A DNA stretch of 64,000 nt from Gemmatimonadota bacterium (GTDB taxonomy: Bacteria; Latescibacterota; UBA2968): NCBI GenBank assembly GCA_026705765.1, contig JAPPAB010000056.1:24546-88545 (forward strand), written 5' to 3'. Shown here piece after piece: positions 1 through 8,518 of the stretch (position 1 is its first letter; each line of letters starts with the position of its first letter). A program made the translations under genes and the position numbers. Below the pieces are notes generated by a model that saw nothing but the letters and a program-made list of their open reading frames with translations, ran no database searches and had not been told where the DNA came from.

Positions 1-1
1 G

Positions 2-1741
2 GCGCTTTTTCAATGTGCCAGCAATGATAATCTCGACTATCGCACGGCCTGGGAAACGGAGCCAAATGCCTATCGTGAGATGAAGACCACGCTCAAAAAA
101 CAAAAAAACCGTCGCCGAAAAAAGGGGACGGGCACAATTACACACATGGGCAAGGTGCAACAACTCGAAGCGCGAAAGACGATATTTGATTATGCCGACG
201 ATCTATCTGTACGAGTTCCAACATCGTGTTTCCGGTCGGGGATATGCCATGAATGCGTGGTAGAAATTGCAAAAGGCGAAGAGAGCTTATGCCCCAAAAC
301 CGAAGCTGAAGCCTTCTTAAAAGACAATTACCGATTGGCCTGTCAGGCTGAAGTCGTAGATCTGAATGCCGAAGTCGAATTTGTACCCCTGCGCCGCGCG
401 CCTCAAATTTTGACCTTGAGCCAGCAAAAAGAAATCGATCTCGATCCCATGGTAACGCGCCGTGGTGACCGGGTATTCTACGACGGAGAGGACATCGATC
501 GGTTTCGGGGACACATCTATGGGCTGGCAATTGATGTGGGCACCACGACAATTGTGATGGATCTCGTAGATCTGGAATCTGGCGAGAGCATTGCGATTGC
601 ATCTTATGAAAATCCCCAGCGCTTTGGCGGCAGCGATATCATGTATCGCATTTCCTATGACGGCGAATATCCAAATGAACTGTGGAAGACACTGGTAAAT
701 GCGATCAACCACGAAATTCTCGTACTATGTGAAAAATTGGGTTTTGAACGGCAAGAAATTTACGAAATTGTCGTCGCAGGCAATGCCACCATGCGGGATA
801 TGTTCTTCAGGCTCGATGTGCAGAGTATCGGGCAAAAACCCTATAAATCTCAAATAGAACACGAATATCTGGCCGGAGAGCGAAAGACAACCGCCCTCTA
901 TGAGAGCAGCAGGCGATTGGGCATTCGGGCAAATCCCAAAGCGCGGGTATATGGCATGCCCCTTATTGCAAGCCATGTAGGCGGCGATGTCGCAGCGGAC
1001 ATGCTGGCCGTAGAAATGGGCGCTCAAGACGAGATATTTATGCTCGTCGATGTGGGCACCAATACCGAAGTCGTCGTGGGCAATCGAGACAGGTTGGTAG
1101 CAGCCTCTTGTCCGGCGGGACCGGCATTTGAAGGCGGCGGTATCGCCTGTGGCATGCCCGGACAAGATGGGGCGATTGAATCGATGGCGTGGGAAAATGG
1201 TCAGTTCAATTACCGCGTAATCGGCAATGGCACGCCCCAGGGATTGTGTGGCTCTGGACTGATCGATTTGTTGGCCGAGCTTCGACGGCATGATTTGATG
1301 ACAGAAAAAGGGGTATTTGCCGACCGCAAGCAATATGAAATGATCGTAGTGCCCGAACACGGCATTGCGCTATCGCGCGAAGACGCGAGCAACCTGGCGC
1401 AGGCCAAGGCCGCAAATTACTGTGGGCAGTTACTCGTCATGCGCGAATTTGGCATTGCCCCCGATCAGATCCATCGGCTTTATCTATCTGGCGGATTTGC
1501 CAATTACGTCAATGTGCAAAATGCGATTGACATCGGTTTTCTCGCACCCGTGCCACAAGAACGCATCGAAAAGGTGGGAAATGCCGCGATATTGGGCGCG
1601 CGAGAAGTATTGCTCTCGCGGAAACGACGCGGGAGTTTAGAGCACCTTGTGAAACGGATTGAGCATGTGGAACTGGAGACAAAGCCAGACTTTTTTGACG
1701 TATTTGTCGAAGGGTGTCAGTTCAAGAGGATGACGGTATGA
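2..1741 (+). CDS. [2Fe-2S] ferredoxin / ASKHA-domain protein (RACo-like, DUF4445), 5' partial
   Basis: The protein resembles reductive activators of corrinoid proteins, which use ATP and a [2Fe-2S] cluster to return inactive cob(II)alamin to cob(I)alamin. Numbering from the Met at base 80, a plant-type ferredoxin motif is seen as Cys50-x5-Cys56-x2-Cys59 with Cys88 as the likely fourth ligand. An ASKHA ATPase fold follows: phosphate motif GLAIDVGTTTIVMDL near residue 150, a second motif VDVGTNTEVVVG, and the late glycine motif LYLSGGFANYV. The frame has no stop between base 2 and the Met at 80, so the gene may begin outside the window; Met codons at 80 and 146 are internal candidates with poor ribosome sites. 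The basic stretch before the ferredoxin domain is unusual. The stop overlaps the next start (ATGA), and that gene is a homocysteine methyltransferase, so a role in B12-dependent methyl transfer is plausible but inferred. Confidence 0.8.
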   Translation, partial: ALFQCASNDNLDYRTAWETEPNAYREMKTTLKKQKNRRRKKGTGTITHMGKVQQLEARKTIFDYADDLSVRVPTSCFRSGICHECVVEIAKGEESLCPKTEAEAFLKDNYRLACQAEVVDLNAEVEFVPLRRAPQILTLSQQKEIDLDPMVTRRGDRVFYDGEDIDRFRGHIYGLAIDVGTTTIVMDLVDLESGESIAIASYENPQRFGGSDIMYRISYDGEYPNELWKTLVNAINHEILVLCEKLGFERQEIYEIVVAGNATMRDMFFRLDVQSIGQKPYKSQIEHEYLAGERKTTALYESSRRLGIRANPKARVYGMPLIASHVGGDVAADMLAVEMGAQDEIFMLVDVGTNTEVVVGNRDRLVAASCPAGPAFEGGGIACGMPGQDGAIESMAWENGQFNYRVIGNGTPQGLCGSGLIDLLAELRRHDLMTEKGVFADRKQYEMIVVPEHGIALSREDASNLAQAKAANYCGQLLVMREFGIAPDQIHRLYLSGGFANYVNVQNAIDIGFLAPVPQERIEKVGNAAILGAREVLLSRKRRGSLEHLVKRIEHVELETKPDFFDVFVEGCQFKRMTV

Positions 1742-2736
1742 AGTCTTTTGCAGAACGCCTCGCAGATGACCAGCCAATGGTGTATGACGGCGGATTTGGG
1801 TCTCAATTATTTGCACACGGGGTAAACCTGGCAAACAGTTCCATCGCCAATCTATCGCATCCCAAAGAGGTTGTAGCAGTACATCGCGCGTATATTGATG
1901 CGGGCGCAAATGCCATTGGCACAAACACATTTGTGGTATCCCCCCTGCATCTCGAGATGGCCGACGCCGATGAGGATGATGCCGAGCACCTGACAGAATT
2001 AGCTGTCCAACACGCCCGGCAAGCCGTTGAAGAAAGCGGGAAGGATGTTTATGTGGGTGGCTCCATCGGTCCCTCCCCCGGTGCTATCGAAGCCGATGCT
2101 GGCGATACAGTTTTTGGCATCCCCAATGTAGATGTGCGATTGGCCCACGAGCGCGTCATCTCTGCCATGGTCAAAGGCGGCGTCGATTTTTTTGTCATAG
2201 AAACGCAGTTTTCCGCCAAAGAAGCGGCAATCGCCGTTGACATTGCGCGACAAACGGGCTTGCCCATCGCCGTGAATATGACGTATAAATTCACAAAGGA
2301 TCGCAAAACGGGCGAATTGATCTATCGCACGGACTGGGGGGTTTCACCCAGCGACCTACTGGACATTTTGGCAAGTGGCGAATTTTCAGACGGCGATAAT
2401 CTACTCGGCGATGTGCAACTCCTGGGCCTGAACTGTGGCGCAGAAACGCGCAATACAGATCACACGGGCATGCCCTATGCAATTGAGGGCACAGTGCAGA
2501 TGCAAAAAGCACTTGGGGATCGCGGCATTGAAAACAAGCGCTTGATGGCCTATCCCAATGCGGGCTTACCCACCCTGGACAAAGTCACCAAACAGGCGTC
2601 GTATTCGCAAGGACCAGAAGACATGGCCCAACACGTCGAAGACTTGTTGGACGTCGGTGGATTCTTAATAGGCGGATGTTGCGGCACAACGCCCGATCAC
2701 ATTCGGGCATTTCGCAATATCGTAGATGCACAATAG
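1738..2736 (+). CDS. Homocysteine S-methyltransferase family protein (betaine-homocysteine type)
   Basis: This enzyme moves a methyl group from a donor such as betaine, S-methylmethionine or methyl-corrinoid to homocysteine, giving methionine. The 332-residue protein has the N-terminal YDGGFGSQL motif and the zinc site of the family: Cys233 in GLNCG and the Cys314-Cys315 pair in GGCCGTTPDHIRA. The start at 1738 is preferred to the in-frame start at 1714 because it overlaps the previous stop as ATGA and has AGAGGA about 9 bases upstream. There is no cobalamin-binding or activation domain, so it matches the single-domain BHMT/MmuM class. The upstream [2Fe-2S]/ASKHA protein suggests a link to corrinoid methyl transfer. 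The actual methyl donor cannot be told from sequence. Confidence 0.9.
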   Translation: MKSFAERLADDQPMVYDGGFGSQLFAHGVNLANSSIANLSHPKEVVAVHRAYIDAGANAIGTNTFVVSPLHLEMADADEDDAEHLTELAVQHARQAVEESGKDVYVGGSIGPSPGAIEADAGDTVFGIPNVDVRLAHERVISAMVKGGVDFFVIETQFSAKEAAIAVDIARQTGLPIAVNMTYKFTKDRKTGELIYRTDWGVSPSDLLDILASGEFSDGDNLLGDVQLLGLNCGAETRNTDHTGMPYAIEGTVQMQKALGDRGIENKRLMAYPNAGLPTLDKVTKQASYSQGPEDMAQHVEDLLDVGGFLIGGCCGTTPDHIRAFRNIVDAQ

Positions 2737-2780
2737 AAGCTCTTGTATTTTTGCACCGATTAAACTTGAGGATTTGAATT

Positions 2781-3788
2781 ATGGCTGATTATTGGGACGA
2801 CGATATAGAATATATCGAGGTTGAGGATATGTTTGTAGGCGCGCTACTGGGCGGGGCAATAGGCGATTCCCTGGGCTGTTTTTGTGAGGGATGGGACCGG
2901 GATCGGATCAAAGCGGTAGAAGGATTGACAGACCACTATCGGGGGCGGGTCAATCGGGAAGGCGTGTTGACGCGACCAGCAGGAGAATATACAGACGATA
3001 CCCAGCAAACCCTCGTCCTCGTTGAGTCAATTATAGCGTGTGAAAAGGTCAATCCCGAAGACCTGAGCAACCGATTTTTGGCGATGTGGCGCGAGGGACT
3101 CCTGTCTATGTATGGCAGGGCCTTTCGGGAAACCCTGGAACGCCTTGATCAGGGTCTGACCTGGTCCGAAGCCGCATCGAAAGACCACCCCTCCAACGGA
3201 GCGATCATGAAAATCGCGCCAGTGGGCTTGTGGAATTGGGCAACTGGTGACAATATCCTAAAAGATGCAATTGCAGCGAGCCATGTAACGCACCAGGACC
3301 CACGCGCAGTCGCGCCTGCAGTCGCAATGGCCCATGTGGTGGGGCATCTGGTAACACATCGCCCGCTGGACGGAAATGAGGTACTGGACGTAGCCGAGTG
3401 GTCGGCCAGACCGATTTGCGAATCCACAGGCGAGTTGATCGCACAGGTGGGGACATTGCTGACAATGAACGAGGAAGATGCGTGGGCGGCCATGGTAAAG
3501 ATGCCCGAAGCTGCGCGAGAAAATGCCATCCCAAGCGAAGCCCAGGCCACAATTGTCGTGGCTTTGGAGGCATTTTTGCGCTCAGAAGGAGAATTTATCC
3601 CCACAGTTGAGCGCGCGCTGCTCACGGGTGGAGATGTCGATACATTTGCGGCCATTGCCGGCACATTGAGTGGTTTATACCACGGAACATCGGGTTTGCC
3701 GCAACATCTCGTAGAAACACTGGTTGAACGCACAGAAATCGAATCACTAGCCCACGCGCTCTACGAAAAAACCGGAGGTGCCCTGTGA
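2781..3788 (+). CDS. ADP-ribosylglycohydrolase family protein
   Basis: The family removes ADP-ribose from proteins or small molecules using two Mg ions, as in DraG, ARH1 and ARH3. The protein opens with the family signature GALLGGAIGDSLG (about residues 22-34), followed by the metal-binding YTDDTQQT and, near the C-terminus, GGDVDTFAAIAGTLSG, where aspartates complete the metal site. Length (335 residues) is normal. A GAGG ribosome site lies before the ATG. The 3' end overlaps the next gene by four bases (GTGA), so they are co-translated. In sugar-catabolic neighbourhoods such proteins often have unknown small-molecule substrates, and the NanA-like lyase downstream fits that. No dinitrogenase reductase genes are nearby, so DraG function is unlikely. 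Confidence 0.9.
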   Translation: MADYWDDDIEYIEVEDMFVGALLGGAIGDSLGCFCEGWDRDRIKAVEGLTDHYRGRVNREGVLTRPAGEYTDDTQQTLVLVESIIACEKVNPEDLSNRFLAMWREGLLSMYGRAFRETLERLDQGLTWSEAASKDHPSNGAIMKIAPVGLWNWATGDNILKDAIAASHVTHQDPRAVAPAVAMAHVVGHLVTHRPLDGNEVLDVAEWSARPICESTGELIAQVGTLLTMNEEDAWAAMVKMPEAARENAIPSEAQATIVVALEAFLRSEGEFIPTVERALLTGGDVDTFAAIAGTLSGLYHGTSGLPQHLVETLVERTEIESLAHALYEKTGGAL

Positions 3789-4690
3789 TAATCGACGGTT
3801 TTAAGGGCATGTATCCCGCACTGGTCAGCCCCAGAGACGAGACAGGTGCATTCAGTGTCTCGGCCTTTGAAAAACTCATGGCGCGTATCTACGAACAGGG
3901 ATCTCACGGCGTGTACGTGGCGGGCAACACGGGCGAAGGCTATTTGATGACAATGGCCGAACGCAAGTTGGCCACAGAAATTGCCGTCAAAGCATCAAAA
4001 GGACATGGCCGAGTAGTAGTACATGTGGGTGCCCCCTCCGAACGCGATGCCGTTGAACTCGCCAAACACGCAGCCAATGCAGGAGCCGATGGCATTTCGA
4101 GTTTGCCCCCTTATGTCCAGGGATATCGTTTTGACGACATCCTAGCGTATTACAGCGCGCTGAGTTCAGCGGCAAACTTGCCGGTCTTTGTGTATTACAT
4201 CCCCGTGGTTACACATCAGGAGTATTCGTTTGAACAAATCAACCAGATGCTCGCACTCGAAGGCGTGGTGGGCATTAAGTTCACAAATTTCAACCTGTTC
4301 CTGATGGAACGCATACTCAATGGACCACATAAACCGCATATTTTTAACGGACATGACGAAGTGGCCCTATCGGGTATTGCGGTAGGCGCTCAGGGGGGAA
4401 TCGGCACGTTTTACAATGTGATGCCCGCGCATTTTGTGGGCATTTACGAAGCGGTGAACAAGCGAGACCTGGACACGGCACGCACATTGCAAGCAGACGT
4501 GAATGAACTGATTCGGATTTGTCAAAAATACAGTGGACACGGCAGCGTACGCGCCGTATTGCGCTGGCAGGGAATAGACTGCGGCGACCCCGTCAAACCG
4601 ACACGCCCGCTCGACGAGGAAGAAGAGAAAGCATTGCGAAAAGAAATCGAAGCAGCAGATATCGAAGCAGCAGATTTGGATATATTTTAA
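3785..4690 (+). CDS. Dihydrodipicolinate synthase / N-acetylneuraminate lyase family protein
   Basis: A class I (Schiff-base) aldolase TIM barrel of 301 residues. It shows the family's GNTGEG loop, the catalytic tyrosine in VFVYYIPVV and the Schiff-base lysine in GVVGIKFTN. FNGHDEVALSGIAVGAQGGIGTFYN-type C-terminal residues resemble N-acetylneuraminate lyase more than DapA, so an aldol cleavage of a 2-keto-3-deoxy sugar acid releasing pyruvate is likely; the substrate is not known. The start is GTG at 3785, overlapping the previous stop, with GGAGGT a few bases upstream. The C-terminus carries a short acidic repeat (IEAADIEAAD). The 3' end overlaps the convergent methyltransferase gene by four bases. 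Confidence 0.88.
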   Translation: MIIDGFKGMYPALVSPRDETGAFSVSAFEKLMARIYEQGSHGVYVAGNTGEGYLMTMAERKLATEIAVKASKGHGRVVVHVGAPSERDAVELAKHAANAGADGISSLPPYVQGYRFDDILAYYSALSSAANLPVFVYYIPVVTHQEYSFEQINQMLALEGVVGIKFTNFNLFLMERILNGPHKPHIFNGHDEVALSGIAVGAQGGIGTFYNVMPAHFVGIYEAVNKRDLDTARTLQADVNELIRICQKYSGHGSVRAVLRWQGIDCGDPVKPTRPLDEEEEKALRKEIEAADIEAADLDIF

Positions 4691-5370
4691 TCACCTCTCA
4701 CGATCTCATACACCGTTCCACCTTCCCGCTCGGTTATAATGGAAAACACCCAACCCGCATTGTGCAGGCAATCAAAAAAAGGTCTGCCCAAGATGCGATT
4801 GGGTTCAGAAAATAAAACGCGCCCTCCCGGTGCGAGAAGGGCGTCGAATGTGGCGATAAGAGGATCGAAAAAACGCGGTTCGTACACGAGATCTGCGCCC
4901 AACAAGGTGGCATAGCGTTGTTCTCGCGGCGGGGCGCGCCAGTCAATGAGCATCGTCTGTGGAGCGACGCCGGCAATTTGCAACCCATTGAGTTGCGCAA
5001 ACTTGAGCGCATCGGGCTGGTAATCCGTAGCCGTGACACGCGCGCGTTTGAGACAGGCAATAGATGAGACAAGGCCCAACCCACAGCCGAGTTCAAGCAA
5101 GGATTCGCCCGGCGCAATCAGATTATCCGCGAGCAGAACATCGGACAAAATAAGCGCAGAATCCCAAAGCGTTGCCCAATAAGGCAGGCGTTCATCCTGA
5201 ATCTCAATGCTATCGGGATCGGCCATTTGCATTTTGTCAAAGAGTGCTTCGGCATCTTCAACACACGTCACACCTATTTTGCGCCCACAAATATTGTGAT
5301 GTTCTTCGCCGAGTTGATAGCGTGCGGCGAGTTCGCGTTTGAGGGCGTAAATTTCTTTTTGTACGCTCAT
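4687..5370 (-). CDS. Class I SAM-dependent methyltransferase (methyltransferase-16 / METTL-like)
   Basis: A 227-residue Rossmann-fold methyltransferase. The SAM-binding glycine motif I is LLELGCGLGLVSSIACL, followed by the acidic motif II TATDYQPDALKFAQLNG, and a motif IV-like GADLVYEPRFFDPLIATFDALL. The N-terminal GEEHHNICGRKIGV and PYWATLWDSALILSDVLL segments resemble the METTL/nicotinamide N-methyltransferase-like family, whose characterised members methylate protein lysines or small amines. The target here is unknown. Its stop overlaps that of the convergent lyase gene, and it shares orientation with no other obvious operon partner except the isomerase 15 bases upstream, so those two are probably co-transcribed. 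Confidence 0.82.
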   Translation of the reverse strand: MSVQKEIYALKRELAARYQLGEEHHNICGRKIGVTCVEDAEALFDKMQMADPDSIEIQDERLPYWATLWDSALILSDVLLADNLIAPGESLLELGCGLGLVSSIACLKRARVTATDYQPDALKFAQLNGLQIAGVAPQTMLIDWRAPPREQRYATLLGADLVYEPRFFDPLIATFDALLAPGGRVLFSEPNRILGRPFFDCLHNAGWVFSIITEREGGTVYEIVRGD

Positions 5371-5385
5371 CAGAGCGGAACCTAC

Positions 5386-6147
5386 CTACTGATACGCTTC
5401 CCACAACGCCTTGTAGTACTGAAGCAGACGCTCGGCATCTGTACTACCGGGGATTTCGGCCAGCGTATATCCCGCATAGCCTTCGGCATTGAGAAGAGAG
5501 AAGAGTTCGCGCCAGGGATAGGCCGGATTGCACAATTCGGTGATGTGTACCAGACCGATTTTGTGTTTGAGCAAATCAAAATTGGCTTTGATAGAACCGT
5601 CTTCAACCTCGCCCAAATTCGAGTTCCAGCATATCTTCGCATTGTCGTGATCTGCCCAATCCATAATCGTGCGCATATGTGCTGGATTTTGCGTTTCTCG
5701 CCCGTGTACTTCCACCCGGATTTGCACCCCCAGATCAGCAGCGGCAATCGCGCATTCGCGCACGGATTTGCCAATCTGTTCGAGCGTTTGATCCACCGAG
5801 ATACCTTTGTCGGTTTGCAGGCCATTGGGCCGCACCTTAACGCCCGGGCAACCCAGATCGGCGGCGAGTTTGGCGTATTCAATAGTACCGTCAATATTTT
5901 CTCGCACAACGCCGGGATCATCTGAATGATATTCAAATGCCGAGCCCAAACCCGCGATTTCGACACCGCCATCTTCAAATTGCTTGCGGATATCCTGCCG
6001 TTGTCCCGCCGAAAGGTCTGATTCAACGCCGTGAGCATGCGTGGTACGCAATTCGGCACCGCCATAACCGAGTTTTGCACAGGTTTCGATAATCGTGGCA
6101 ACATCCCAGTCCGCGGCAATTTGATACGTGACAATACCCAACTTCAT
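5386..6147 (-). CDS. Sugar phosphate isomerase/epimerase (xylose isomerase-like TIM barrel)
   Basis: A 253-residue AP-endonuclease-2-type TIM barrel as in IolE, hydroxypyruvate isomerase and many uncharacterised sugar isomerases. Visible features are the N-terminal strand MKLGIVTYQIA, a GGAELRTTHAHGVES segment, an IRVEVHGRETQN motif, and ICWNSNLGEVEDG and LVHITELCNP near the C-terminus. The histidine and acidic residues in these strands would bind a divalent metal. GGGAGATAAAA precedes the ATG at 6147. It likely acts in sugar or inositol breakdown together with the PhyH and lyase neighbours, but the substrate cannot be assigned. Confidence 0.82.
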   Translation of the reverse strand: MKLGIVTYQIAADWDVATIIETCAKLGYGGAELRTTHAHGVESDLSAGQRQDIRKQFEDGGVEIAGLGSAFEYHSDDPGVVRENIDGTIEYAKLAADLGCPGVKVRPNGLQTDKGISVDQTLEQIGKSVRECAIAAADLGVQIRVEVHGRETQNPAHMRTIMDWADHDNAKICWNSNLGEVEDGSIKANFDLLKHKIGLVHITELCNPAYPWRELFSLLNAEGYAGYTLAEIPGSTDAERLLQYYKALWEAYQ

Positions 6148-6378
6148 TTTTATCTCCCAATTGGTAGCTCTCAGCCGCTATCGGTCGGCAAAACAAAGGG
6201 CCAAAAGCTGAAAGTGGATGAACTTGTAGTTGCCAACCGCATCTGAAGATAGGACTTGTTGTGAGAATGTCAATGCCTTTGAAGTATCTCCCACAAGACA
6301 TAGAAAATAACTTGACGCACATCAAACATTTCTACATATCTACACAGGTACAAACCACTATTCGCAGGAGTATTTGAG

Positions 6379-6840
6379 ATGCATATTCAGCGTGCCGAAA
6401 CGCGCGACTTTTTGGAAATCGCAAAATTGGACCGCGAAGCCTGGGCACAAAACCGGAATTCTGAGTACATTCCCGATGGCGAGCACGTCTGGCGATTGTG
6501 GACAGAACACGCACTGGTATTCTGTGCAAGAGAAGGCGGAAAACTGATCGGTGCCGTGCTGGCATTTCCCACAAAGACAGACAGGCTGTATTGTCTGCAC
6601 AAAGTATTTGTGGATCATCCCTTTCGCGGCAAAGGCATTGGTTCCGCTTTGTTCGACGCAATTTTGGCCGCCTGTGACCAAATCGGTGTGGATTGCTTTT
6701 TGACCGTAGATCCCGAAAATGAAAGTGCTATTTCCCTGTACGAAAAATGGGGATTTAGCGAGAGAAACTTTGTGAAAGGTTATTATCGCGCCGCAGAAGA
6801 TCGGTATGTACTGACGCGACGCTCTAAAACAAAAACGTGA
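6379..6840 (+). CDS. GNAT family N-acetyltransferase
   Basis: A 153-residue acyl-CoA N-acyltransferase. The N-terminal MHIQRAETRDFLEIAKLDREAW is the usual first strand and helix, and the acetyl-CoA pyrophosphate loop is seen as FVDHPFRGKGIGSALFDAIL (R/Q-x-x-G-x-G/A type). The later VDPENESAISLYEKWGFSERNFVKGYY is the classic terminal motif. GCAGGAG lies about 9 bases before the ATG. The 231-base upstream spacer has a weak TTGACG / CATATC pair with 17-base spacing near 6313 as a possible promoter. The PhyH gene follows after 16 bases, so the two may be an operon. Substrate unknown. Confidence 0.88.
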   Translation: MHIQRAETRDFLEIAKLDREAWAQNRNSEYIPDGEHVWRLWTEHALVFCAREGGKLIGAVLAFPTKTDRLYCLHKVFVDHPFRGKGIGSALFDAILAACDQIGVDCFLTVDPENESAISLYEKWGFSERNFVKGYYRAAEDRYVLTRRSKTKT

Positions 6841-6856
6841 GATAAGGAGCCAAACA

Positions 6857-7702
6857 ATGCACCCCAAATGTCTCGATTATTGTCTGACAGAAGAAGAAGC
6901 GCGCAAATTCAAACGGGATGGCTACTTCATCGTTCCAGACGCCCTGCCCCCCGACATGGTCAGCGATCTCGTAGTCGCAGTAGATCGCGTAGATAAAGAA
7001 GAACGCGCTCGAATGGGCAAAAGTGCCACAGCGCGCATCAACCACTACGACTTCATAGGTAAAGACGACCATTTCTTGCCCTTGCTCGACTGGTACAAAA
7101 CATTTCCCAAAGTGTGGGGCATCCTGGGATGGCACATCCAACTCTACCACACCCACATGACCGTGACACCCCCTGCAGAACCGCACAAAACACTCGAAAA
7201 AGACGGACCTGGTCTCGGCTTCCATCAAGACAGCGGTCGTATCAATCAAGACTTTGACATGAACCCGCGTCCCATGATCTCCCTCAAAATCGGCTTTTTT
7301 CTCACCGATACAACCCAACCAGGCCGCGGCAATTTCTACGTCCTCCCCAAAAGCCAAACGCAAAACACATTTCCCGGAAAAGACCGCAACGCGCTACACA
7401 AAGACGCTATCCCGGTGCTCGTGCCCCCCGGATCAGCCGTGTTTTTTGACCGCCGCTTATGGCACTCCGCCAGTACCAACTACTGGAAGGAACCTCGCCG
7501 CGTACTCTTCTACGGCTACTCCTATCGCTGGCTTCGCCCACGCGACGACATGCGAGTTGAACACTACCTCGACCGTTGCACGCCCATCCAAAAACAACTC
7601 CTCGGCGTCAGCTACTCCGGTGGTCGAGGCTACACCTCCCCCACGCCCGAAGACGCGCCCCTCAAAACCTGGCTCGACGAACACGGGATCAGCGGTGAAT
7701 AG
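6857..7702 (+). CDS. Phytanoyl-CoA dioxygenase (PhyH) family protein
   Basis: An Fe(II)/2-oxoglutarate-dependent oxygenase of 281 residues with a double-stranded beta-helix core. The iron triad is visible as His123-x-Asp125 (GFHQDSGR) and His203 (RRLWHSAS), with Arg214/215 in place to bind 2-oxoglutarate. AAGGAG lies 8 bases before the ATG. The family hydroxylates varied small molecules, and environmental bacteria carry many paralogues of unknown substrate. The region coding for the last 44 residues is found again, about 93% identical at DNA level by manual alignment, at 9057-9191 beyond the toxin-antitoxin-like genes, together with the only clear terminator. This suggests the intact gene was separated from its original 3' surroundings by an insertion. 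Confidence 0.9.
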   Translation: MHPKCLDYCLTEEEARKFKRDGYFIVPDALPPDMVSDLVVAVDRVDKEERARMGKSATARINHYDFIGKDDHFLPLLDWYKTFPKVWGILGWHIQLYHTHMTVTPPAEPHKTLEKDGPGLGFHQDSGRINQDFDMNPRPMISLKIGFFLTDTTQPGRGNFYVLPKSQTQNTFPGKDRNALHKDAIPVLVPPGSAVFFDRRLWHSASTNYWKEPRRVLFYGYSYRWLRPRDDMRVEHYLDRCTPIQKQLLGVSYSGGRGYTSPTPEDAPLKTWLDEHGISGE

Positions 7703-7743
7703 TCAACGGCACAGGTGGTAAGCAGGAGAATGAAGACAGCGCG

Positions 7744-7772
7744 TTGACAAAACATGCAGAACTGAATATACT
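7744..7772 (+). promoter_or_regulatory. Sigma-70-type promoter for the DUF433/DUF5615 cluster
   Basis: TTGACA (7744-7749) and TATACT (7767-7772) are separated by exactly 17 bases, 84 bases before the DUF433 start. This is a near-consensus promoter inside the inserted segment, so the cluster carries its own transcription signal. Confidence 0.75.
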
Positions 7773-7855
7773 GTCTTTGTCACTTGGAACTTTTTTACAG
7801 ACTCCGGGTAGGTAATGAGGTCGCAGAGACCAGAATCTAAAAGAGGAGGCACGCC

Positions 7856-8125
7856 ATGATAAATAAGAATCCAATCTGGCAGGATCGCATTGTCACTGAC
7901 CCGTTGATACTGGCAGGAAAACCAACAATAAAAGGCACTCGGATTTCGGTGGAACTGATCATGGAATTGCTGGACGGGGGGCGCAGCGAAGCCGATATCA
8001 TTCGTATGTACTCGCACATCACTCCGGAGGATATCCGAGCCTGTCGGAAGTACGCCGCCACTGGTGCAAAGCTGTCCAATGTGACTTGGGAGGATATTGA
8101 TGCGATTATGGATGGCAAACGGTAG
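7856..8125 (+). CDS. DUF433 domain-containing protein (putative antitoxin)
   Basis: An 89-residue DUF433 protein, a family with a winged helix-turn-helix-like fold often encoded just before a PIN-like DUF5615 toxin. Diagnostic segments are the RIVTDPLILAGKPTIKGTRI motif (residues about 11-30), VELIMELLDGGRSEADIIRMY, and the HITPEDIRACRKYA helix. AGAGGAGG gives a strong ribosome site before the ATG. Its stop codon directly abuts the ATG of the DUF5615 gene. By analogy with VapBC-like pairs it would neutralise the partner and repress the operon; this is inferred. A second, unrelated-in-sequence DUF433/DUF5615 pair is present at 60189-60730. Confidence 0.85.
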   Translation: MINKNPIWQDRIVTDPLILAGKPTIKGTRISVELIMELLDGGRSEADIIRMYSHITPEDIRACRKYAATGAKLSNVTWEDIDAIMDGKR

Positions 8126-8464
8126 ATGAGAATACTTGCCGACGAAAATATATCGGAGCAGGTCGTTGTCCGGCTACGTACTGCAGGCCAGGATGTGCGA
8201 TGGACGAAGGAAACGGACCGGGGCGAAGCAGACCCCAACCTGCTGGAATTGGCAACGCGGGAAAGACGTGCGCTGATAACTTATGATAAGGACTTTGGAG
8301 ACCTTGTGCATCGTGACGGTATGTCCGCCCCTCACGGCGTCATCTTGTTTCGTATTCACAGCGATGTGCCAGATTCAGTGAAAGCCGAATTTGTCGCCAG
8401 TAGCGTTATGGCTTGGGATAGTTTGCCGTCCGGAATTTGGACAATTCAGATACGGCATCAGTGA
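8126..8464 (+). CDS. DUF5615 PIN-like protein (putative toxin)
   Basis: A 112-residue PIN-like protein. The acidic residues expected for a metal-dependent RNase active site are present: Asp in MRILADENIS, Glu/Asp in VRWTKETDRGEADPNLLELA, and the TYDKDFGDL motif. The ATG directly follows the DUF433 stop codon, so translation is coupled. By family analogy it would be an RNase toxin held in check by the DUF433 protein, but no member has been tested from this sequence. HigA-type antitoxin gene follows 54 bases downstream. Confidence 0.83.
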   Translation: MRILADENISEQVVVRLRTAGQDVRWTKETDRGEADPNLLELATRERRALITYDKDFGDLVHRDGMSAPHGVILFRIHSDVPDSVKAEFVASSVMAWDSLPSGIWTIQIRHQ

Positions 8465-8518
8465 AGCAGTGCCACTCATAGGGTCGTGTAAGATCGGGAG
8501 TTTCCGTGGATACAAGGA

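Noticed and set aside
5227..5925. 232-codon plus-strand frame over the methyltransferase and isomerase genes
   Set aside because: It covers two well-supported minus-strand genes in antisense and shows no family motif.
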